This document shows positions 5,644 through 9,898 of a DNA stretch of 9,898 nt, piece by piece. Position numbers and translations under genes: made by a program. The stretch comes from Candidatus Parcubacteria bacterium (GTDB lineage Bacteria; Patescibacteriota; Patescibacteriia; JAACEG01). The stretch lies in NCBI GenBank assembly GCA_023135505.1, contig JAGLTA010000004.1, positions 1-9,898 of the forward strand, given 5' to 3'. Numbering within the stretch: the stretch's first letter is position 1; the number at the start of each line of letters is the position of its first letter. The notes beneath the pieces were generated by a model. It was not told the origin of the DNA and made no database searches. It saw only the letters and a list, made by a program, of their open reading frames with translations.

Positions 5644-7209
5644 ATGGCGAATATCATTAAAAAATACAAAATAAATTTTTTAATAATTTTTTTTATCGCG
5701 TTTGCTTTTTTCTCTTTCTTGCAAAGCGCGCCTGTTATGCCAGACCCTGACGGATTTTACCATGCTAAAACCGCGCTGCTTATCAGCGAGCGCGGAATAA
5801 TACGAGACTTCCCTTTTCTGCAATTTACAACATTAAAGGATAATTATATTGACCATCACCTTCTCTATCATCTGATTTTAATCCCGTTTGTTAAATTTTT
5901 TAATCCGCTGGTCGGCGTAAAATTAGCGCAGAGCGCTCTTGCCGCGATTTTTATAACTGTTTTTTGCTGGTTTTTAAAAAAAGAGAAAGTTAAACTGCCG
6001 CTGCTTTGGACTATTGTTTTAATGGCAAATTCGCCGTTTATTTTCCGCATCTCTTTAATTAAAGCTAACGCTATTTCGCTTATTCTTCTGTTTATCGGAT
6101 TATACGCTATTTTTTATCGCAAATACTGGCTCTTGCTTATAATCAGTTATTTATATGTGCTGTCTTACGGCGGCTGGCCGCTTATTTTAATCTGCGCCCT
6201 GATTTTCATAATTTCTGATTGGTTGTTTCAAAAAATAGAGCTAAAAACAGTTTGGCGAAAAATGAAAATAAATCTATTGCGAATTAACAGAAAACAGCCG
6301 AATATAAAACTGCTCTTTTCCTGCTCCGCTGGACTGCTTCTCGGCTTAGTTGTTAATCCTTATTTTACTAAAAATCTGAAATTTTACTGGGAACAGATTA
6401 TCCAGATAGGGATTATAAACTATCAAGACAAGATCGGGGTCGGCGGCGAATGGTATCCGTACGAGCCGCTGGAACTTCTGGCAAGTTCTGGGCTTGCCGC
6501 TATTTTTTTTCTAATTGCCGCTGCTATATTTTTTATATCGCTTAAAAAACAGAGCGAAAAAAGCTTATCTTTGCTGGTTATGACTCTATTTTTTTTAACT
6601 ATCACCTTAAAATCAAGAAGGTATGTTGAATATTTAATCCCTTTCGCTATCGCCTTTTCAGCTATAGCAGCCACTCGCGGATTAAACAGCAAAAACTTGA
6701 AAGAATTCTATTTTTTGCTGCGGAATTTTTACCGCAAAAAAACAAAATGCGCGATTGCTTTAATAATTTTTTTTATGTCCTCCGGCGCTTTTTTAATAAT
6801 AAGGGATGCTTATAAAACAAAACAGGAACTCTCTGTCGGATCTGATTTGAATCTGTATAAAAATGCTTCTGAATATATTAAAGAAAATTCCAGCAACGGG
6901 GACATTATCTTTCACGCGGATTGGGATGACTTCCCCGCTCTATTCTACTATAACAGCAAAAACTATTATCTGGTCGGACTTGACCCGACTTTTATGTATA
7001 ATTACGATGCTGATTTATATGAGGAGTGGGTTGGGATTACCACAGGTAAAGACGTGGGGGATTTATACAACAAAATAACAGAAAATTTCAGCGCTAAATT
7101 TGTTTTCTTGGACAACGAGCATTCGGCTTTAAATAATCATCTATTCATCAATCCTAATTTTCAATTAGCGTATTCTGACGACAAAGCAAAGGTTTATGAG
7201 ATTAAATAA
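5644..7209 (+). CDS. GT-C-like polytopic membrane protein (putative glycosyltransferase)
   Basis: A 521-residue protein with about ten membrane helices (roughly 10-380, plus one near 366-382) and a soluble C-terminal domain (about 395-521). After helix 1, PDPDGFYHAKTALLISERG (33-51) puts an acidic DPD motif and His40 in the first external loop. This is the arrangement of STT3/PglB-like and other GT-C glycosyltransferases that bind metal and a lipid-linked sugar. FPFLQF and DHHLLYHLI follow in the same loop. The C-terminal domain has GDIIFHADWDDFPALFYY and YYLVGLDPTFMY, patterned like a Rossmann-type region. Family membership is inferred from topology and motif; no gene name is justified. It is monocistronic, divergent from the ars operon, and ends in a strong palindrome. 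A role in surface glycan or pilin glycosylation is speculative. No Shine-Dalgarno motif is present. Confidence 0.72.
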   Translation: MANIIKKYKINFLIIFFIAFAFFSFLQSAPVMPDPDGFYHAKTALLISERGIIRDFPFLQFTTLKDNYIDHHLLYHLILIPFVKFFNPLVGVKLAQSALAAIFITVFCWFLKKEKVKLPLLWTIVLMANSPFIFRISLIKANAISLILLFIGLYAIFYRKYWLLLIISYLYVLSYGGWPLILICALIFIISDWLFQKIELKTVWRKMKINLLRINRKQPNIKLLFSCSAGLLLGLVVNPYFTKNLKFYWEQIIQIGIINYQDKIGVGGEWYPYEPLELLASSGLAAIFFLIAAAIFFISLKKQSEKSLSLLVMTLFFLTITLKSRRYVEYLIPFAIAFSAIAATRGLNSKNLKEFYFLLRNFYRKKTKCAIALIIFFMSSGAFLIIRDAYKTKQELSVGSDLNLYKNASEYIKENSSNGDIIFHADWDDFPALFYYNSKNYYLVGLDPTFMYNYDADLYEEWVGITTGKDVGDLYNKITENFSAKFVFLDNEHSALNNHLFINPNFQLAYSDDKAKVYEIK

Positions 7210-7222
7210 TCATCTGAATATT

Positions 7223-7266
7223 TTTAAATAAAAAATCAAGCGAATTCGCTTGATTTTTTATTTAAA
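7223..7266. terminator. 44-bp perfect palindrome, bidirectional terminator
   Basis: A perfect inverted repeat centred on GAATTC (7242-7247), arms TTTAAATAAAAAATCAAGCG plus AA. The GC-containing core (TCAAGCGAATTCGCTTGA) is flanked by A6 and T6, so each strand yields a hairpin followed by a U tract. It lies 13 bases after the 5644-7209 gene and serves both that gene and the convergent minus-strand cassette. Confidence 0.9.
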
Positions 7267-7310
7267 TATTTAACAACTTTTTTATAAAAATTTTCAATTA
7301 AAGGAGTAGG

Positions 7311-7354
7311 ATAAATTGCGGAATGGATTTTATAACCTCCATCCCGCAATTTAT
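7311..7354 (-). terminator. 3' hairpin of receiver-like gene copy 2
   Basis: On the minus strand, 17-nt arms ATAAATTGCGGGATGGA (7354-7338) and TCCATTCCGCAATTTAT (7327-7311) pair fully with one G-U wobble around a 10-nt loop. It begins 11 nt after the stop codon. The odd pair is an A-C mismatch if read on the plus strand, so folding favours the minus transcript. It matches the hairpin at 194-239. Confidence 0.65.
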
Positions 7355-7365
7355 TTTTTTGCTGT

Positions 7366-7734
7366 TTATTTCAAGTAATCCAAAACACTTTTTACAATCC
7401 TGTCTTTAGTCGTGATGGTAATACCATCATTAATCATTTGAGTTAGAATGTTCTCGTTTAAATCAGATATTGCCAATGGTGCCACTAGAAACACCTTTAA
7501 TTTTTTTACCATCTCTCTGATGGCAACAAAATTCTCATTCGGGGCGGCAAAATCTGATTTAAAAATCTTGACATTTATAACTACAGCGTCAAAACTTTCT
7601 TTTTTAAAATAATCATAATAGATAACTCGGGAAAAACTTGACACCCAATAAGTGTCATTATAACAAAAATTAGAATATCCTGGTATTTCTTCCGCTATTT
7701 TTTGTTTTTCCTCAATAACCAAAATTCTTTTCAT
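7366..7734 (-). CDS. Stand-alone receiver-like (CheY-fold-like) protein, copy 2
   Basis: A 122-residue soluble protein paralogous to the one at 248-592: both begin MK(K)(R)I(I/L)VI, carry a DYFKK/PIFKK segment before strand 3, an I(K/R)EM(A/V)KK helix with a K(V)hydrophobic strand after it, and end VLDxLK. Viewed as a receiver, the acidic pair is present as Glu8-Glu9 after strand 1 (RILVIEEK). However, the phospho-acceptor is replaced by Asn54 (FDAVVIN), strand 4 ends in VAPLA with no Thr/Ser, and Lys110 (ITTKD) is kept. It should therefore not be phosphorylated in the standard way, unlike the paralog, which retains Asp49. The start is set by AGGAGG with a five-base spacer. Function is unknown; a ligand- or phosphorylation-independent docking module is one possibility. 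Confidence 0.7.
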   Translation of the reverse strand: MKRILVIEEKQKIAEEIPGYSNFCYNDTYWVSSFSRVIYYDYFKKESFDAVVINVKIFKSDFAAPNENFVAIREMVKKLKVFLVAPLAISDLNENILTQMINDGITITTKDRIVKSVLDYLK

Positions 7735-7739
7735 TTTGC

Positions 7740-7745
7740 CCTCCT
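7740..7745 (-). promoter_or_regulatory. Strong Shine-Dalgarno site (AGGAGG)
   Basis: TTAGGAGG followed by GCAAA and ATG, with the same motif and five-base spacing as the paralog at 598-603. It fixes the start at 7734. Confidence 0.85.
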
Positions 7746-7767
7746 AATTTTTTTAATTTTTTGTGTT

Positions 7768-7798
7768 AGTAAAAAAATTTCTACAAAAAAATTGTCAA
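7768..7798 (-). promoter_or_regulatory. Promoter block of cassette copy 2
   Basis: TTGACA (7798-7793) followed after 19 bases by TTTACT (7773-7768). It is the same block as 615-643, with two extra T residues in the second poly-T run. The longer spacer should weaken a standard promoter, so the two copies may differ in strength. Confidence 0.45.
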
Positions 7799-7812
7799 TG
7801 TTCAAAACACTT

Positions 7813-7956
7813 GTCATTCCGAACTTGTTTCGGAATCTGTCATTACTTGCCGCTAAATTATAATCAGATTAATAAATCTTAAATTTATACTTTTTCTAAT
7901 CTTAATCATAATATAGCGAACAGTAAACACAGATCCTGAAATAAATTCAGGATGAC
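7813..7956. repeat. MITE/REPIN-like palindromic element, copy B
   Basis: A 144-bp element with ends GTCATTCCGAA and TTCAGGATGAC, each carrying a hairpin (7817-7823 with 7829-7835, and 7934-7940 with 7946-7952). It is in inverted orientation relative to 1-144; its right part ATAATATAGCGAACAGTA matches the left part of copy A inverted. The left hairpin arms TTCCGAA/TTCGGAA differ from TCCTGAA/TTCAGGA at two paired positions with compensation on both arms. No ORF is present. Flanks (ACTT before, AATT after) show no clear target duplication. Confidence 0.72.
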
Positions 7957-8100
7957 AATTTAAAATGTTAGAATGTTAGAATATTATCGTGTTATTATGT
8001 TCTATTCACTAATTCTTTTTAATATTGCAGTATGGCATAATTAAAAAATATGTCAATGGATTTTAGTAAAAATAAATCTCTGTTAAATTTTTTTAATTTT

Positions 8101-8109
8101 TGCTATAAT
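8101..8109 (+). promoter_or_regulatory. Extended -10 promoter of the pilin-like gene
   Basis: TGC directly before a perfect TATAAT (8104-8109) forms an extended -10 element. No good -35 is seen 17 bases upstream (TGTTAA at 8081-8086), which an extended -10 can tolerate. The start point would be near 8116, leaving a leader of about 155 nt before the ATG at 8274. The region 7957-8100 before it holds only AT-rich sequence with two tandem copies of AATGTTAG (7964-7979). Confidence 0.7.
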
Positions 8110-8116
8110 ACATGTG

Positions 8117-8273
8117 TGTTTTAGAGCGGAGAATAACTAATAAAATTAGTCTCATTTAAAACTAATAATTATGTAAAAAGCGTTGCTTGCCCCGTCATCC
8201 GACAGGGTGAGACTGTAAAAAAAATAATTTTAATTATTTTTTTACAGTCTCATATTTAATAAAAATTAAAAAA
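8117..8273 (+). promoter_or_regulatory. Structured 5' leader with alternative hairpins
   Basis: Three hairpins can be drawn: ACTAAT/ATTAGT with an AAA loop (8136-8150); GCCC-C-GTC with GAC-A-GGGT around ATCC (about 8189-8208); and a long stem in which TGAGACTGT (8208-8216) pairs with ACAGTCTCA (8244-8252), extended by A7/T7 and TAATT/AATTA. AGTCTCA also occurs at 8148-8154 and could pair with 8208-8214 instead. That would disrupt both the first and third hairpins, so the two folds are mutually exclusive. No Shine-Dalgarno motif precedes the ATG. The layout suggests a cis-acting RNA switch or attenuator, but I do not recognise a known riboswitch class. Confidence 0.5.
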
Positions 8274-9898
8274 ATGAAATTTCAAAAACAGCGGGGATTT
8301 ACCCTGATAGAATCCTTAATAACTATCGTAGTTGTCGCCATATTATTTTTTGGAGTCTATAATCTTATAATCTATTCCGTAAAAATCACTAATGAAAACA
8401 AACATCGCGCCGCCGCCGCTATTATCGCCAACCAAAAAATAGAAAGGATACGCAATCTGCCGTATAATGATGTCGGGACATTAGCCGGAATGGTTAACGG
8501 AGTGATTCCAGACAATGAAACTATCACGCAGGGAGGAAGCGTTTTTGCGGTTAACACTTTAGTCAAATATGAAGATGATCCGTTTGACGGAACCGTTAGC
8601 GATACCGATACAATTCCGACCGACTATAAATCAGCAAGCGTTAAAGTTAGCTGGAACGGTCCGTTCGGGCAAAAAAATATTATCATTTCCACGATAGTCG
8701 CGCCTAAAGGAATTGAAACGAGCGCGGGCGGAGGAACTTTGGTAATTAGCGTTTTTAACGCTAATGGGCTGCCTGTAAATTTAGCCAATGTCCATATAGA
8801 AAATCAAGATTTAGTTCCTACAATTGATTTTACGGCGCAAAGCAACGATCAAGGAAAACTGATTTTTTACGGCGCGCCGATCTCAAATGAAGGATATGAA
8901 ATAACTGTCACAAAAACAGGGTACAGCACAAGTTCTACAACTCCGAGAACAGCGGAAAATCCAAATCCAACCAAGCCGAACGCTACTGTTATAGAAGGGC
9001 AAAAAACCGAGATAAGTTTTGCTATTGATCTGTTAAGCGATTTAACTATTAGAACAATCACAGCGAATCTTCCGCAAAACTGGCGGATAAGTTCAGATAC
9101 TTCTGGAGAAAGCCAGACTAACGCGCGCATCGCTATTGATAATTCAGGGTCTATTTATGTTGTCTGGCAAGATTATCGCCAAACTTCCGCTTCTAAAATA
9201 TACGCGCAAAAATACAACTCTAACGGCGAGTCGCAATGGCCTAGCGCGGCATCTCCGGACGACATCGTAATAGCAACCGCCAATAATACCGTTCTGCCGG
9301 ATATCTTAACTGATAATTCCGGAAATCTATATGTTGGGTGGCATGACGGATCAACTGGAAACCAAGAAGCTTATATTGTCAAGTTGGATTCGTCGAACGG
9401 CTCTGATTTATGGGGCGGTGAAAAAAAAATAAACACTTTAGCAGATGCCGCAGACCAGTCTCATATAAGAATAGCGCTGGCGGAAAATGCAGGGAGCGCC
9501 ACAACTAGCGCTGTCTGGCAAGATAACCGCGACGGCGATCTTGATGTATATATGCAAATATTAAGCCCGAGCGGAGCTATTCAATTAAATCCTGAAATTA
9601 GAGTCAACACTAATCCCATAGCAGACGGATCAGATCAGTATGAGCCGGTTATAGCCATTGGCTCATCGCATAATAATTATATTATTTGGACCGACAGGAG
9701 GAACGGGGACTTTAATATCTATGGGGCGAAATATTCTGTTGCTGCTGTTTTGCAATGGGAAAATCTTATCAACACAGACATCGGAACTTCAGACCAATTA
9801 GATCCTGACATAGCTATTGATTCTAATGATAATATCTATATTGTCTGGACAGACGAGAGAAACAACGACCAGGACATATACGCGCAAAAATACGATAC
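8274..9898 (+). CDS. Prepilin-type protein with propeller-like repeats (partial, 3' end outside window)
   Basis: 541 codons are open to the window end with no stop. The N-terminus MKFQKQRGFTLIESLITIVV has a type IV prepilin peptidase site after Gly8 (G-FTLIE, Glu at mature position 5) and a hydrophobic helix to about residue 34. A pilin-like segment follows (about 40-145), then a carboxypeptidase-regulatory-like Ig domain (GGTLVISVFNANGLPVNLAN to GYEITVTKTGYS, about 150-225). At least five repeats of about 52-60 residues start near 284, 342, 398, 458 and 510. Their pattern is (P/R)xIAIDxxxNIYVVWxDxR(N/D)xDxDIYxQKY, typical of beta-propeller blades. It should be exported by the type IV pilus machinery and act at the surface, perhaps as a minor tip pilin or adhesin; the role is inferred. 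Its own promoter and leader lie upstream. Confidence 0.85.
   Translation, partial: MKFQKQRGFTLIESLITIVVVAILFFGVYNLIIYSVKITNENKHRAAAAIIANQKIERIRNLPYNDVGTLAGMVNGVIPDNETITQGGSVFAVNTLVKYEDDPFDGTVSDTDTIPTDYKSASVKVSWNGPFGQKNIIISTIVAPKGIETSAGGGTLVISVFNANGLPVNLANVHIENQDLVPTIDFTAQSNDQGKLIFYGAPISNEGYEITVTKTGYSTSSTTPRTAENPNPTKPNATVIEGQKTEISFAIDLLSDLTIRTITANLPQNWRISSDTSGESQTNARIAIDNSGSIYVVWQDYRQTSASKIYAQKYNSNGESQWPSAASPDDIVIATANNTVLPDILTDNSGNLYVGWHDGSTGNQEAYIVKLDSSNGSDLWGGEKKINTLADAADQSHIRIALAENAGSATTSAVWQDNRDGDLDVYMQILSPSGAIQLNPEIRVNTNPIADGSDQYEPVIAIGSSHNNYIIWTDRRNGDFNIYGAKYSVAAVLQWENLINTDIGTSDQLDPDIAIDSNDNIYIVWTDERNNDQDIYAQKYD

Larger units (their letters stand above)
7271..7812 (-). repeat. Duplicated single-gene cassette, copy 2
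   Basis: Homologous to 155-659 at both flanks and in the same orientation. The left flank TAACAA to AAAATTTTCAATTAAA leads into the hairpin; the right flank has the same TTGACA/poly-T/GTAGAAA block and CAAAACACTT. MITE-like copy B begins exactly where the shared flank stops. Confidence 0.7.

Noticed and set aside
5487..5669. A 60-codon minus-strand reading frame across the arsR-GT-C gap
   Set aside because: It overlaps the arsR start, the operator and the promoter, has no ribosome site, and resembles no protein; a chance frame in AT-rich DNA.
1..7956. A true composite transposon carrying the whole region
   Set aside because: No transposase is encoded, the interior holds core genes (smpB, ssrA, trhP), and no target duplication is visible. 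Only the geometry was kept as a finding.
7964..7982. Tandem AATGTTAG repeat as a minisatellite or iteron
   Set aside because: Only two copies and a fragment; too short to support an origin or a repeat array.
8118..8127. GTTTTAGAGC, identical to the start of a type II CRISPR repeat
   Set aside because: It occurs once, with no repeat-spacer array and no cas genes; a chance match in the leader of the pilin-like gene.

Overview
The window looks like a chromosomal segment of an AT-rich, small-genome bacterium, most likely of the Candidate Phyla Radiation (Patescibacteria/Parcubacteria-like). This is inferred from the low GC content, tightly packed genes, mostly absent Shine-Dalgarno motifs, AT-rich repetitive spacers, and a large prepilin-type surface protein. 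TGA acts as a stop (arsR and smpB both end in it), which argues against the TGA-as-glycine code of Gracilibacteria/Absconditabacteria. No 16S gene is present, so the placement is tentative.

Layout: (1) 1-659: a 144-bp MITE/REPIN-like element, then a minus-strand single-gene cassette (promoter block, AGGAGG ribosome site, receiver-like ORF, 3' hairpin). (2) 659-2625, minus strand: an operon from a consensus promoter, encoding a membrane-anchored thioredoxin-like protein, a PRC-barrel protein and SmpB, followed by ssrA (tmRNA). Both partners of trans-translation are therefore side by side. (3) 2665-3894, plus strand: a U32-family tRNA hydroxylation protein (TrhP/YegQ type). (4) 3908-5564, minus strand: a metal(loid)-response operon of ArsR repressor, thioredoxin-like protein with a six-cysteine tail, and ArsP/YraQ-type permease. 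Its promoter is overlapped by a perfect 22-bp palindromic operator. (5) 5644-7209, plus strand: a GT-C-like polytopic membrane protein ending in a 44-bp perfect palindrome. (6) 7271-7956: a second, diverged copy of the cassette in (1), followed by a second 144-bp MITE-like element in the opposite orientation to the first. (7) 8101-9898: an extended -10 promoter, a structured ~155-nt leader, and the 5' part (541 codons) of a prepilin-type protein with a carboxypeptidase-regulatory-like domain and at least five propeller-like repeats, running off the window.

The most unusual material is the duplicated cassette. Two paralogous stand-alone receiver-like proteins each keep their own promoter block, strong ribosome site and 3' hairpin. 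Their phospho-acceptor positions have diverged in a complementary way (Asp in one, Asn in the other). The inverted MITE-like elements lie at the outer edges, and the first cassette abuts the exact 3' end of ssrA. The tmRNA also has an unusually long predicted tag and an atypical T-loop. Functions beyond the recognised families are inference.
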